A program made the position numbers and the translations under genes. A DNA stretch of 64,000 nucleotides, taken from positions 1 through 64,000 of the forward strand of contig NZ_AUMK01000020.1 in NCBI RefSeq assembly GCF_000430645.1, written 5' to 3'. Origin of the DNA: Aquimarina latercula DSM 2041. Lineage in GTDB: Bacteria; Bacteroidota; Bacteroidia; Flavobacteriales; Flavobacteriaceae. The notes beneath the pieces were generated by a model. The model did not search any database and was not told where the DNA came from. It saw only the letters and a program-made list of their open reading frames with translations. Below, piece after piece: positions 45,149-55,224 of the stretch (position 1 is the first letter of the stretch; each line of letters starts with the position of its first letter).

Positions 45149-46210
45149 GTGCTAAAAACTGATAAAAATGTAATCCACGAAGATGTGGAAGAAAAAACAA
45201 TTAAAACGAAGTATCATATCTATTTTTGGATGACATACTTTCTTTTTAATGTGATAAGATGGGGTAGTTATTTTAATGATTACTGGTATTCTTTTAAATC
45301 CAATTTAGTAGAATTTCCATTACACCTTGTAATTGTTTATTTCAATATAAATTACCTTATCCCAAATTATTTATTGAAGAAAAAATATACGATGTATGTT
45401 ACTTTTTTGCTTTTAAGTTTAGGGGTTCATTATGTGGTAAGGTCAGGGTTGAATTATTGGCTAATTACAGAAAATATTTGGCCTGAAGCCCAAGGAGAGA
45501 ATGCACCCTTCGGTCTTAATCACATCATAGCGGTAGTATTAGGAGAATTATATGTTCTTGCATTAACTTTTTCTATAAAAATCAGTGTTGACTTTATTCT
45601 GGAAAGAAACAAGACTCAGCAATTAATAGCATTACAATATAAAACCGAGTTACAATATCTTAAGGCACAAATTCAACCACATTTCTTTTTTAATACGTTA
45701 AACAACTTATATGCGTTAACAATACAAAAGTCTTCGAAAGCATCAGACGTAGTTGTTAAACTATCAGAATTTATGCAGTATATTATATATGATGCTAGTA
45801 AAAAGAAAGTTTCTTTAATACAAGAGATACAGTATATTGATAATTATATTGAGTTAGAAAATATAAGATATGGAAACGAGATTAAGACGGAAATTAACAT
45901 CGTTGGGTGTATAGATGATGTATTAGTAACTCCGCTATTATTCCTGCCATTTGTAGAGAATGCTTTTAAGCATGGTTTTAAGGATACAGGAGAGATGAGC
46001 CTATTAGTTTCATTTGAAGTAAATAACGATACATTGATTTTTGTGTCTGAGAATAGCTATGGTAAAGAGGCTTCTTCAAATTCTAAGAATGGAATCGGAA
46101 TAAAAAATGTCGAAAGAAGATTACAACTTTTATATAATGAAAATTATGAGCTAATAGTATCTAATGATAATAACCTTTATAAGATTACCCTTAAAATCCC
46201 AACCACATGA
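45149..46210 (+). CDS. LytS/YehU-type sensor histidine kinase
   Basis: The 353-residue protein starts at a GTG. The N-terminal half has four hydrophobic helices. The kinase half has the His_kinase motif LKAQIQPHFFFNTLNNLYAL (phosphoacceptor His178), the N-box LLFLPFVENAFKHGF and the G-box NGIGIKNVERRL. Such kinases pair with LytTR regulators. The stop overlaps the start of the response regulator gene by four bases. Its place between the two arms of the chitin locus suggests it senses chitin breakdown products or cell state; the ligand is unknown. Confidence 0.88.
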   Translation: MLKTDKNVIHEDVEEKTIKTKYHIYFWMTYFLFNVIRWGSYFNDYWYSFKSNLVEFPLHLVIVYFNINYLIPNYLLKKKYTMYVTFLLLSLGVHYVVRSGLNYWLITENIWPEAQGENAPFGLNHIIAVVLGELYVLALTFSIKISVDFILERNKTQQLIALQYKTELQYLKAQIQPHFFFNTLNNLYALTIQKSSKASDVVVKLSEFMQYIIYDASKKKVSLIQEIQYIDNYIELENIRYGNEIKTEINIVGCIDDVLVTPLLFLPFVENAFKHGFKDTGEMSLLVSFEVNNDTLIFVSENSYGKEASSNSKNGIGIKNVERRLQLLYNENYELIVSNDNNLYKITLKIPTT

Positions 46211-46935
46211 CCATAAAAAGTATCATAATTGATGATGAACATTTGGCAATAAGTATTATTGAATCATACCTTAAAGAGTTCAAAAACATCGAAGTTATAG
46301 GTGTGTTTAAAAACCCTTTGGAAGCGCTGCCCTTGCTTGAGAATGGTGGTGTTGATGTAGTCTTTTTAGATATAAACATGCCAAGAATGAATGGTTTAGA
46401 ATTCTTAAAAACACTTAAAGAATATCCACAAATCATCATTACAACTGCATATAAAGAGTATGCAATCGAAAGTTATGAATTAGAGGTTCTTGACTATTTA
46501 GTGAAACCTATACCTTTTAGCAGGTTTTTAAAATCAATAAATAAGTTAATGGCTAGATTAATAACACTGGACAAAGGCAAGCCTTTTGCTGAATTTGAAC
46601 AAGCCCCTCATGTTTTTTTGAAAGTAGATAAAAAACTAATTAAGATTTTTCTTCGCGATATTCTTTATATAGAGAGTTTAAAAGATTATATAAAGTTGCG
46701 TAGTGTAGAAGGAACCTATATTTCTCATAAATCTTTAGCAAGTATAAGTGAGGAACTACCCTCCGAAAATTTTATTAGAATACATAAATCATATGCCATA
46801 GCAATTGATAAAGTAAAATCTGTAGAAGGTAATCTTGTGGAGATTGGCGATAAGAGAATTCCAATCGGTCGTAACTACTCAATTCACGCTAAAAAACAAA
46901 TATTAAAAAACAAAGGGAACCTACTCAATGGATAA
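46207..46935 (+). CDS. LytTR-family response regulator
   Basis: The receiver domain has the acidic pair Asp9-Asp10 and phosphorylated Asp55 in VVFLDINMPRMNG. The C-terminal LytTR DNA-binding domain follows (FLRDILYIESLKDYIKLRSV, NFIRIHKSYAIAIDKVKSVE, IPIGRNYS). It overlaps the kinase gene by four bases. It probably activates susC and/or the symporter and chitinase genes; LytTR sites would be two imperfect direct repeats upstream of these. Confidence 0.9.
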   Translation: MTIKSIIIDDEHLAISIIESYLKEFKNIEVIGVFKNPLEALPLLENGGVDVVFLDINMPRMNGLEFLKTLKEYPQIIITTAYKEYAIESYELEVLDYLVKPIPFSRFLKSINKLMARLITLDKGKPFAEFEQAPHVFLKVDKKLIKIFLRDILYIESLKDYIKLRSVEGTYISHKSLASISEELPSENFIRIHKSYAIAIDKVKSVEGNLVEIGDKRIPIGRNYSIHAKKQILKNKGNLLNG

Positions 46936-47032
46936 GTATCTATATTGCACAAAAAGAGACCTTTTAATAATAAAAATACATCTGTAATTTTAATACAACT
47001 GACATAACCAATAATACAGCAAATATATTCAC

Positions 47033-48841
47033 ATGAAACTAAGCACACTTGATTACTCAATTATAATAGTTATTCTACTGACTACACTTTTTATAGGAGT
47101 AATAGTATCGAAAAAAGCAGGAAAGAGTACCTCAGAATATTTTTTATCAGGAAGAAATATGCCTTGGTGGTTACTAGGGTTCTCTATGGTAGCAACTACC
47201 TTTTCTACCGATACTCCTAATTTTGTAACAGATATTGTTAGAAAAGATGGAGTTTCTTCAAATTGGATGTGGTGGGCGTTTTTAATTACAGGTCTTTTAA
47301 CTGTTTTCATATATGCTAAATTATGGAGAAGGTCTAACGTAAGTACGGATATTGAGTTTTATGAATTAAGGTATGGAGGAGCTCCTGCCATTTTCCTAAG
47401 GTCTTTTAGAGCTTTATATTTAGGTCTTGTATTTAATGTTTTCGCAATGGCTGGTGTCACTCTTGCTGCGATTAAGATTGGTAGTATTATGCTTGGTTTA
47501 GAACCATGGGAAACTATAGTTTATGCAGGAATAATTACTGTAGTATTTAGCGCGTTAGGAGGTTTTAAAGGAGTAGTTTATACTGATTTTTTATTATTTT
47601 TCATAGCAATTGGAGGTGCAATAGGAGCAGCATATTATTTAGTAAATATTCCTGAAGTTGGTGGACTTCAAAATTTAATAACACATCCCAATGTGGCGGA
47701 TAAACTATCGTTATTACCAGATTTTAATGATAAGGAAGCACTTATTACACTATTAATTATTCCCTTAGCAGTTCAGTGGTGGAGTTCTTGGTTTCCAGGA
47801 GCAGAGCCTGGAGGAGGAGGTTATATTGCACAACGTATGCTAGCTGCTAAAAATGAGAACCATGCAATAGGAGCAACATTTTTCTTTAATATTATGCATT
47901 ATGCTTTACGCCCTTGGCCGTGGATATTAGTAGCATTAGCTTCGCTTATAGTTTTTCCTGACATAGCAAGTATTCAAGAGGCTTTTCCAAATGTAACTGA
48001 GGATAAATTAGGACATGATTTAGCGTATTCAGCAATGCTAGCAAAATTGCCAAGTGGTCTTTTGGGATTGGTATTTGCTTCTTTGATTGCAGCATATATG
48101 AGTACTATATCTACACATCTTAATTGGGGGTCGTCTTATATTGTAAATGATTTTTATAAGCAACAAATAAAGAAAGATGCATCAGAAAAAGAATTGGTAA
48201 TGGTAGGAAGAATTTCGACTGTTGTGCTTATGATATTAAGCGCATTATTTGCATTGTATCTTAAAAATGCAAAACAATTATTTGATATTATAATAATGTT
48301 TGGAGCTGGTACTGGACTTATTTTTATTCTTAGATGGTTCTGGTGGCGCATCAATTCTTGGAGTGAGATTTCAGCGATGATTATTTCGGGAGTGGTATCT
48401 TTAATATTCGCTTCTCCTGTTGGAGATTATTTTTTTGGTGATGATGCAATTATGTCAAGCTGGGCAAAACTTCCGAGTATAGTGTTTATAACTACAGTTG
48501 TTTGGATAAGTGTAACATTTTTAACAAAACCAGAAAGCGATAGTGTTTTACAAAATTTTTATAAAAAAATACAACCAGGAGGACCTGGTTGGAAGAATGT
48601 TATTACAAAGGCAAAAGAAAATAATATAGATATCGTAAATAGTTTAGAAGGATGGAGTGTGCCGTCTGGAATTCTGGCATTATTATTAGGATGCTTCTTA
48701 GTTTATGGAGTATTGTTTACGACAGGACACATAATTTATGGGAATTTACAAGAATCATTAATTCTTGGATCAGGAACCATAATTGCAGGTGTTTTATTGG
48801 TAAGAGTTTGGAGGAAAATAGGTAAAGACCTTATTGTCTAA
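47033..48841 (+). CDS. Sodium:solute symporter (SSS family), probable amino-sugar transporter
   Basis: The 602-residue protein has about 14 transmembrane helices and SSS-family patterns (KKAGKSTSEYFLSGRNMPWW, FSTDTPNFVTDIVRK, GAEPGGGGYIAQRMLAAKNE). Sodium-driven sugar uptake across the inner membrane is the usual role. It lies between the chitin regulators and the large chitinase, so GlcNAc or a chitooligomer is the likely substrate. It starts 97 bases after the response regulator and ends before a strong terminator. Confidence 0.85.
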   Translation: MKLSTLDYSIIIVILLTTLFIGVIVSKKAGKSTSEYFLSGRNMPWWLLGFSMVATTFSTDTPNFVTDIVRKDGVSSNWMWWAFLITGLLTVFIYAKLWRRSNVSTDIEFYELRYGGAPAIFLRSFRALYLGLVFNVFAMAGVTLAAIKIGSIMLGLEPWETIVYAGIITVVFSALGGFKGVVYTDFLLFFIAIGGAIGAAYYLVNIPEVGGLQNLITHPNVADKLSLLPDFNDKEALITLLIIPLAVQWWSSWFPGAEPGGGGYIAQRMLAAKNENHAIGATFFFNIMHYALRPWPWILVALASLIVFPDIASIQEAFPNVTEDKLGHDLAYSAMLAKLPSGLLGLVFASLIAAYMSTISTHLNWGSSYIVNDFYKQQIKKDASEKELVMVGRISTVVLMILSALFALYLKNAKQLFDIIIMFGAGTGLIFILRWFWWRINSWSEISAMIISGVVSLIFASPVGDYFFGDDAIMSSWAKLPSIVFITTVVWISVTFLTKPESDSVLQNFYKKIQPGGPGWKNVITKAKENNIDIVNSLEGWSVPSGILALLLGCFLVYGVLFTTGHIIYGNLQESLILGSGTIIAGVLLVRVWRKIGKDLIV

Positions 48842-48868
48842 TTCTAATAAACATTGAACTTAATTTTA

Positions 48869-48913
48869 AGAGAGGAATAGCATTTAGATATCTAAATGCT
48901 ATTCCTCTTTTTT
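48869..48913 (+). terminator. Perfect long palindromic terminator
   Basis: AGAGGAATAGCATTTAGATA (48871-48890) and its reverse complement (48890-48909) form a stem of about 19 bp centred on GATATC, followed by a T-run. It ends the symporter transcript, so the chitinase has its own promoter. Confidence 0.9.
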
Positions 48914-49087
48914 ATACAAACCCTATTGATTTTTTCTAAATATATCAAAATTACGGTTATAGGATTTTTGCTTCATAATATCTACAAAATGATGTCATTG
49001 ATCCAATTAGTTTTTTGGCCTATATAGTTCTTTATACTTTAAGATCAGTTTAACATAAACTGTTGAAAACTTAAAACACAAATCATC

Positions 49088-52000
49088 ATGAAACTATTAA
49101 AACCTTTACTAAAGAAAAACCCTTTTCATTTTGGCTCTTGGAAAGTGCCATTACTAATCTTATGTTCCTTTTTCGTAGGCTTAACCTGGGGACAAGTAAA
49201 TACAGGAGGAACCGCAACAACATCAAATCATCAAAAGCAGGTGATTGGATATATCACAAATTGGGATGCCTGGAAAGCCGCTAGTGCAGGAGTTCCCTCT
49301 GCAGGTGCATTAACACAGCTTAATATCGATTATTCGAAATATACGATCCTTAACTATTCCTTTTTTGGTGTAGCAGTTGATGGATCTTTACACAGTGGAG
49401 ATTTAAGAAACAAAAACATATATCAACCTGGAGCAATTCAGGAACCCGGAGACATTCTATTTACGGATATATATAGTAGCTGGGATATGTATTTGTTGTT
49501 TGGAGAATTAGAAGTAATACAATACATAAGCCCAGATGTAAAAGAAAGAGCAGAGGCTTATGGATTTGAAGTTGAGGTGGGTGGAGCTACGTGGAATCAT
49601 CCTGGATGGGGATTGAGTGGCCAATTACCATTACCGCTTCCTAAAGAAGGTGGAGCAAAAGGATTGTTAGAATTGGCAAAAGAAAATGGAGTAAAAGTAA
49701 TGGCTTCTATAGGGGGATGGAGTATGTGTAAGCATTTTCCTGAAATGGCGGCGGACCCTGTTAAAAAAGCTCGATTTATTGAAGATTGTAAAAGACTAAT
49801 TAATATGGGGTTTGATGGAATAGATTTGGATTGGGAATATCCAGGTCCTTATCCTGGAATGAATTTTACGGGAACAAATGCAGATTACCCAAATTTTGCA
49901 TCCTTGGTAGAAGAGATTAGGGCAGCAATAGGTCCTGATAAATTGATTACCGCTGCGATGTCTGCAGATCCAAAAAAGCTAGAAGGATTTGATTGGAACC
50001 GACTAGATAACTCTATGGATTACTTTAATATGATGACCTATGATTTTAATGGAGGGTGGTCTAATATAGCAGGTCATAATGCTCCAGTATATCCATATGA
50101 TGGTGCAGAAGTACCAGATTTTAATTGGCAGTCTACGTTAACTGCAATGCAATCCATGGGGGTGCCTTCAAATAAAATCAACTTCGGGATACCATTTTAT
50201 GGAAGAGGAGTTGTAACTGATGGTAATGCTACGTTAAATGCGCCAACAGTTAAGAGAAATGTGACAATACAACCAGATGGTCCTGTTAGTACAGCTGCAG
50301 ATTATACCAATTGGCCACAGGATGTATATGATGGTACGCCAAATCATTTTTTTATCAAACAAAAAACAGAAGGCGGAAATGGCTGGACAAAAAAATGGGA
50401 TGACCAAGCAAAAGTCCCTTATTTGACTAAAGGTAATTTTTTTCTTAGTTACGATGATGAAGAGTCTATTGGGATTAAAGCACAGTACATTAATGACAAT
50501 AATCTTGCTGGAACAATTGTATGGACGGTGTTCGGAGACTTGGAGATAAGTGGCTCTTTTCAATCATTTGGAACTAAGTTGAAGAGATGGTCTAACGTGA
50601 AGTCACCATTAATAAATAAAGTGAATGAAGTATTTGCTAATGGAGGAGATCCAGATCCAAATACAGCACCATCGGTAGCTATTAGTTCTCCCTTAGATAA
50701 TGCGAATTTTGAAGAAGGGAATGCTATTACAATTGAAGCCAATGCTAATGATATTGATGGAACAGTAACTAAAGTAGAATTTTATGTTGGAACTCAGAAA
50801 ATAGGTGAAGATATATCAAGTCCTTATCAAGTAGTTTGGAATGGAGCTAATGAAGGTAGTTACTCTTTGACAGCTAAAGCTTACGATAATGATAATGCGA
50901 ATACAACTTCTTCTTCGATTTCTATTTTTGTGTCCGGTGGAGATTGCTCCGATAGCCAAAATAATTTTAAAGTAGTTGGATATATGCCAAGCTGGCAAGG
51001 AAGTGCAAATACAATACAGTACGACAAATTAACACATATTAATTATTCGTTCTTACTCCCTAATAGTGATGGTAGTCTACAACCTCTTGATAATGTTGCA
51101 AAAATGCAACAAATCGTTAGTCTTGGACATGCACAAGGAGTTAAAGTGTTGATTGCTGTAGGAGGATGGATGGATGGTAATGATTCCCCGTTTAGCACAT
51201 TAGCCGCAAATCCAACGACGAGAACTACTTTTATAGACAACCTGGTGAATTATGTAAATCAATATAATTTAGATGGTGTAGATATGGATTGGGAATATCC
51301 CCGTGAAGGTAATGAACCTCAAAATTTTGAACTTTTAATGCAAGAACTTGGTCAAGCAATGCATAGTAGAGGGAAATTATTAACCTCGGCCGTAGTCGTT
51401 TCAGGTTGGAATGCAGATGGGATTCTTAGTGGAGTTTTTGATGATGTAGATTTCTTAAATATTATGGCATATGATGGTCCTGATCACGGAGCTATGACTC
51501 AAGCTCAAGGTGGATTAGATTATTGGCTTGGTCGTGGATTACCAAAAGAAAAAGCAGTATTAGGAGTACCTTTTTATAGCAGACCGCAAGCACAAAGTTA
51601 TGCTTCATTGTTAGCTCAAGGAGCAAGCCCTAATAGCGATTCTTTCCAAGGAAATAATTATAATGGTATTCCTACTATAAAAGCTAAAACCGAAATGGCG
51701 CTGAATCGAGCTGGAGGTATTATGATATGGGAGTTGTCTCATGATACAACGGATCAACAAACATCTCTTTTAGCAGCGATTAACCAGGTTGTAGGAGATC
51801 CTTGCGACCCAGGTAATATAAAGCCGGTAGTTAGCATTACATCACCGACTAATAATGCAAATATCGAATTAGGAACTATAAACCTTACCGCTACGGCTTC
51901 TGATCAAGACGGAACAATAAGTAGTGTCGTATTTACTATTGCAGGTAAAGATATCTCAGCAACTGCTTCTGATAATATATATTCAGCTAGTTGGATTCCA

Positions 52001-54718
52001 GATTCTGAAGGGCCATATACTATTGTAGTCACCGCTACGGATAATGATAATGCATCAACGACTAACCAAGTTAGTGTAACAGTTACTTCTGGTGATACTG
52101 GAGGTTGTACTGCTCCTCCATACGTAAATGGACAAGTATATGTTGGAGGAGATACAGTCTCATATCAAGGAAATGAATATCGTGCTAAGTGGTGGACACA
52201 AAATAATGATCCCGTTACGAACCGAGAGAATGTTTGGGAATTATTAGGACCATGTACTGATGAGAATAACCCGGATGGAGGAGTTATAGCTGGAGGACCT
52301 TTTGTATTTACGGTAGGAGATGGTATCGCGGACAATGTTTCTGGGATTACACTGAGTGGTAATAGTGGTATGAATTCGCAATGGGTTATTACTGATGAAC
52401 AAGGAAAAATACTTGGATTACCAGTATCACCAGAGCAAGTAAATTTTGACGGATCAGGACCTGGTATTTGTTTAATATGGCATCTAAGTTATGAGGACGG
52501 TTTAACTGGGTTATCCGCAGATAATAATACTTCAGGATTACAGGGGGCTTTTGATTTTTCAAATTCTATTACAGTTACAAGAAATTCAGTAGGAGATAAT
52601 AATCCAGAAGGAGGAGTTATAGCTGGAGGACCCTTTGTATTTACAGTAGGAGATGGTATTGCAGATAATGTTTCTGGTATTATGCTGAGTGGTAATAGTG
52701 GTATGAATTCGCAATGGGTTATTACCGATGAACAAGGAAAAATACTGGGATTACCGGCATCACCAGAGCAAGTGAATTTTGACGGAGCAGGAGTAGGTAT
52801 TTGTTTAATATGGCATTTGAGTTATGAAAATGGTCTGATAGGATTATCCGCAGATAATAATGTTTCAGGATTACAAGGATCTTTTGACTTTTCAAATTCT
52901 ATTTCAGTTACAAGAAATGCAGTAGGAGGAGATTGTACAGAACCACAATATGTAGAAAATGGTGGATATGTTGCAGGTAGTCAAGTTGAGAATGCTGGAA
53001 ATTTATATGAGTGTAAACCTTATCCATTCTCGGGATGGTGTAATGGAGCCGCGTGGGCATATGCACCTGGAGAAGGAACCTATTGGCAAGATGCATGGAC
53101 TCTCATTGGTGAGTGTGGTGATGGAGATACTGGAGGAAATGAAGCTCCAACTGTATCCATTACGCAACCTGCAAACGGACAGTCATTTACTGCAGGAAGC
53201 ACAATTACAATTAATGCCTCAGCTTCAGATAGTGATGGGAATGTAACAAAAGTGGAGTTTTTAAGAAATGGGACTATAATAGGAGAAGATACAACAAGCC
53301 CTTATAGTTTTACTTGGAACAATGCTTCTACAGGAAATTATATACTTACTACAAGAGCAACTGATGATGATAATGCCACGGGAGAGGCTACAGTAAATAT
53401 TTCTGTAGGATCTGTACCACCACCTCCACCAGGTGGAGATTTGCCAAAAAGAATCTTGGTAGGATATTGGCATAATTTTAATAATGGATCTTCAATTCCA
53501 AAGCTAAGAGATATATCTGATAAATGGGATGTGATTAATATCTCTTTTGCAATTCCAACTGTGCAAAATGGAGCTACCATGACTTTTACTCCAGATCCAG
53601 AGATCTATTCAAACGCTCAAGAATTTAAAAATGATGTGGCTTTATTACAAAGTAGAGGTAAAAAAGTATTGATCTCTATGGGTGGGGCTACCGGTGCGGT
53701 AGATGTAGATAGCCCAGCAGATGCGCAAGCTTTTAGTAGCTCTATGACCAGTATTATTAATGAGTATGGTTTTGATGGTATGGATATTGATTTTGAAGGT
53801 ACTTCAATTTCTCTGGCACCGGGAGATACTAGTTTATCAAACCCGACTTCTCCAAAAGTTGTAAATCTTATAACTGCTTTTAGATCAATTCTTTCTCAAT
53901 ATGATATGTCGAAATTTATTCTGTCAATGGCTCCTGAAACTGCCTATGTACAAGGTGCGATTGGCCAGTATGGTGGTATTTGGGGAGCATATCTTCCATT
54001 AATCTATGCACTACGTACTGAAATGGATTACATTCACGTTCAGCATTATAATACGGGTAGCATGTTAGGATTAGATGGCAGAGCTTATTCTGCTGGAAAT
54101 GCAGATTTTCATGTGGCGATGGCCGAAGTATTATTGCAAGGCTTTACATTAAGTACAGGAGAACAGTTTCCTGCATTACGACCTGATCAAGTTGCCATAG
54201 GATTACCAGCTAGTCCATCGGCGGCGGGAAGTGGATATACACCAGCCGCAGAAGTGCATAAAGCATTAGATTATATTATCAAAGGACAATCTTTTGGCGG
54301 ACAATACACGTTGCGAAATCCTTCTGGATATGCTAACTTTAGAGGTCTAATGACTTGGTCTATTAACTGGGATATTGTTGCAGGTTTTGGATTCTCAGAT
54401 CCTCATCGAACTTATTTAGACGCCTTAGATCAAAGATCTCCAGAGCAAGAATTACTTGAAAAAGAAAGTTTAAAAATGTATCCTAATCCTTTTAGTTCAG
54501 AGGTTACTATTACTTTCAAATTAGGTAAAGACAAATTAGTCAATGCCGTTATATATAATCAGATTGGGGTTAAAATCGCCGTATTGAAAGATAATGAAAG
54601 GCTTTCTTCTGGAAATCAAAATATGAAGTGGGATACAGATGGTATTCCTAGTGGAATTTACTTCTTAAAACTTAGAATAGGTAAAGAAGTAAAAACAATG
54701 AAACTGATTAAACAGTAG
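49088..54718 (+). CDS. Giant secreted chitinase with three GH18 domains and a type IX sorting domain
   Basis: The 1876-residue protein starts with a long signal segment (PLLILCSFFVGLTWG). GH18-1 (about 50-505) has FDGIDLDWEY, catalytic Glu250, and a long insertion. An Ig-like domain follows (about 530-615). GH18-2 (about 625-905) has LDGVDMDWEY, catalytic Glu736. A second Ig-like domain, a CBM5/12 module (RAKWWTQNNDPVTNRENVW), two near-identical 111-residue repeats (1061-1282), another Cys/aromatic binding module and a third Ig-like domain come next. GH18-3 (about 1450-1785) has FDGMDIDFEG, catalytic Glu1570, of a different GH18 subtype. A YPNP-containing sorting domain ends the protein. It likely combines exo- and endo-acting chitin cleavage outside the cell. 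Confidence 0.93.
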   Translation: MKLLKPLLKKNPFHFGSWKVPLLILCSFFVGLTWGQVNTGGTATTSNHQKQVIGYITNWDAWKAASAGVPSAGALTQLNIDYSKYTILNYSFFGVAVDGSLHSGDLRNKNIYQPGAIQEPGDILFTDIYSSWDMYLLFGELEVIQYISPDVKERAEAYGFEVEVGGATWNHPGWGLSGQLPLPLPKEGGAKGLLELAKENGVKVMASIGGWSMCKHFPEMAADPVKKARFIEDCKRLINMGFDGIDLDWEYPGPYPGMNFTGTNADYPNFASLVEEIRAAIGPDKLITAAMSADPKKLEGFDWNRLDNSMDYFNMMTYDFNGGWSNIAGHNAPVYPYDGAEVPDFNWQSTLTAMQSMGVPSNKINFGIPFYGRGVVTDGNATLNAPTVKRNVTIQPDGPVSTAADYTNWPQDVYDGTPNHFFIKQKTEGGNGWTKKWDDQAKVPYLTKGNFFLSYDDEESIGIKAQYINDNNLAGTIVWTVFGDLEISGSFQSFGTKLKRWSNVKSPLINKVNEVFANGGDPDPNTAPSVAISSPLDNANFEEGNAITIEANANDIDGTVTKVEFYVGTQKIGEDISSPYQVVWNGANEGSYSLTAKAYDNDNANTTSSSISIFVSGGDCSDSQNNFKVVGYMPSWQGSANTIQYDKLTHINYSFLLPNSDGSLQPLDNVAKMQQIVSLGHAQGVKVLIAVGGWMDGNDSPFSTLAANPTTRTTFIDNLVNYVNQYNLDGVDMDWEYPREGNEPQNFELLMQELGQAMHSRGKLLTSAVVVSGWNADGILSGVFDDVDFLNIMAYDGPDHGAMTQAQGGLDYWLGRGLPKEKAVLGVPFYSRPQAQSYASLLAQGASPNSDSFQGNNYNGIPTIKAKTEMALNRAGGIMIWELSHDTTDQQTSLLAAINQVVGDPCDPGNIKPVVSITSPTNNANIELGTINLTATASDQDGTISSVVFTIAGKDISATASDNIYSASWIPDSEGPYTIVVTATDNDNASTTNQVSVTVTSGDTGGCTAPPYVNGQVYVGGDTVSYQGNEYRAKWWTQNNDPVTNRENVWELLGPCTDENNPDGGVIAGGPFVFTVGDGIADNVSGITLSGNSGMNSQWVITDEQGKILGLPVSPEQVNFDGSGPGICLIWHLSYEDGLTGLSADNNTSGLQGAFDFSNSITVTRNSVGDNNPEGGVIAGGPFVFTVGDGIADNVSGIMLSGNSGMNSQWVITDEQGKILGLPASPEQVNFDGAGVGICLIWHLSYENGLIGLSADNNVSGLQGSFDFSNSISVTRNAVGGDCTEPQYVENGGYVAGSQVENAGNLYECKPYPFSGWCNGAAWAYAPGEGTYWQDAWTLIGECGDGDTGGNEAPTVSITQPANGQSFTAGSTITINASASDSDGNVTKVEFLRNGTIIGEDTTSPYSFTWNNASTGNYILTTRATDDDNATGEATVNISVGSVPPPPPGGDLPKRILVGYWHNFNNGSSIPKLRDISDKWDVINISFAIPTVQNGATMTFTPDPEIYSNAQEFKNDVALLQSRGKKVLISMGGATGAVDVDSPADAQAFSSSMTSIINEYGFDGMDIDFEGTSISLAPGDTSLSNPTSPKVVNLITAFRSILSQYDMSKFILSMAPETAYVQGAIGQYGGIWGAYLPLIYALRTEMDYIHVQHYNTGSMLGLDGRAYSAGNADFHVAMAEVLLQGFTLSTGEQFPALRPDQVAIGLPASPSAAGSGYTPAAEVHKALDYIIKGQSFGGQYTLRNPSGYANFRGLMTWSINWDIVAGFGFSDPHRTYLDALDQRSPEQELLEKESLKMYPNPFSSEVTITFKLGKDKLVNAVIYNQIGVKIAVLKDNERLSSGNQNMKWDTDGIPSGIYFLKLRIGKEVKTMKLIKQ
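52268..52933 (+). repeat. Tandem 333-bp in-frame duplication inside the chitinase gene
   Basis: Units 52268-52600 and 52601-52933 encode nearly identical 111-residue beta-rich domains starting at GGVIAGGPFVFTVGDGIADN. Differences are mostly silent or conservative (ITLSG/IMLSG, GLPVSP/GLPASP), which suggests a recent duplication or ongoing homogenisation. Confidence 0.9.
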
Positions 54719-54740
54719 CATTTCTCCCTAATTTTTTTGT

Positions 54741-54790
54741 AAAATTCACCTCTCTTATGTGTTAAAAATTTAGAGAGGTGAATTTTGTTA
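54741..54790 (+). terminator. Terminator of the giant chitinase gene
   Basis: AAAATTCACCTCTCT (54741-54755) pairs with AGAGAGGTGAATTTT (54772-54786), a 15-bp perfect stem with T-rich flanks, 22 bases after the stop. Confidence 0.85.
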
Positions 54791-54879
54791 TTTACATTAG
54801 TTTCTTAGTTATATATGTTTATTGAATTTTTACAGATACGGGATCAATTCTAAGCTTTAAAAAATCAAAATGTTTAGAT

Positions 54880-55224
54880 TTAATTTTCCTTTTTTAAAAT
54901 AGAAATCCCAAATATCCCCTGAAAGTAGACAAGTATAACAACTATAGTTGCAAGAATAGAAGGATAAAATAGTTTTATACTATCTTCATTCTGATCTATT
55001 GAGTTTAATAAATCCGTATAAGTTAAAATGATATAAATTGACAAAAGGATTACACTTACAATAAGTCCAGCTTTTACTTTATGTCTTGTTTTTATCAATA
55101 CTTCTTGATAGTTTTTTTCCTTTTTTACTATATCCATAATATTATCTTCTAATTCAGGGTGAGTAGCATAAATTGGATTGTATTCAGTAAGTGTATTATG
55201 TATGTTTTGATCTGTTTTATCCAT
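54880..55224 (-). CDS. Two-helix membrane protein following an ECF sigma gene
   Basis: The 114-residue protein has a soluble N-terminal half (YNPIYATHPELEDNIMDIVK) and two transmembrane helices (AGLIVSVILLSIYIILTYT and FYPSILATIVVILVYFQGIF). Its start overlaps the end of the sigma gene by eight bases, so translation is coupled. A role as a membrane-bound restraint of the sigma factor fits position and topology, but no anti-sigma motif is visible. Confidence 0.7.
   Translation of the reverse strand: MDKTDQNIHNTLTEYNPIYATHPELEDNIMDIVKKEKNYQEVLIKTRHKVKAGLIVSVILLSIYIILTYTDLLNSIDQNEDSIKLFYPSILATIVVILVYFQGIFGISILKKEN

Noticed and set aside
52268..52933. Possible CRISPR or satellite repeat
   Set aside because: There are only two long, in-frame, protein-coding units with no spacers.
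53261..53580. Minus-strand open frames opposite the giant chitinase
   Set aside because: They are antisense to well-conserved chitinase domains and show no coding signals of their own.
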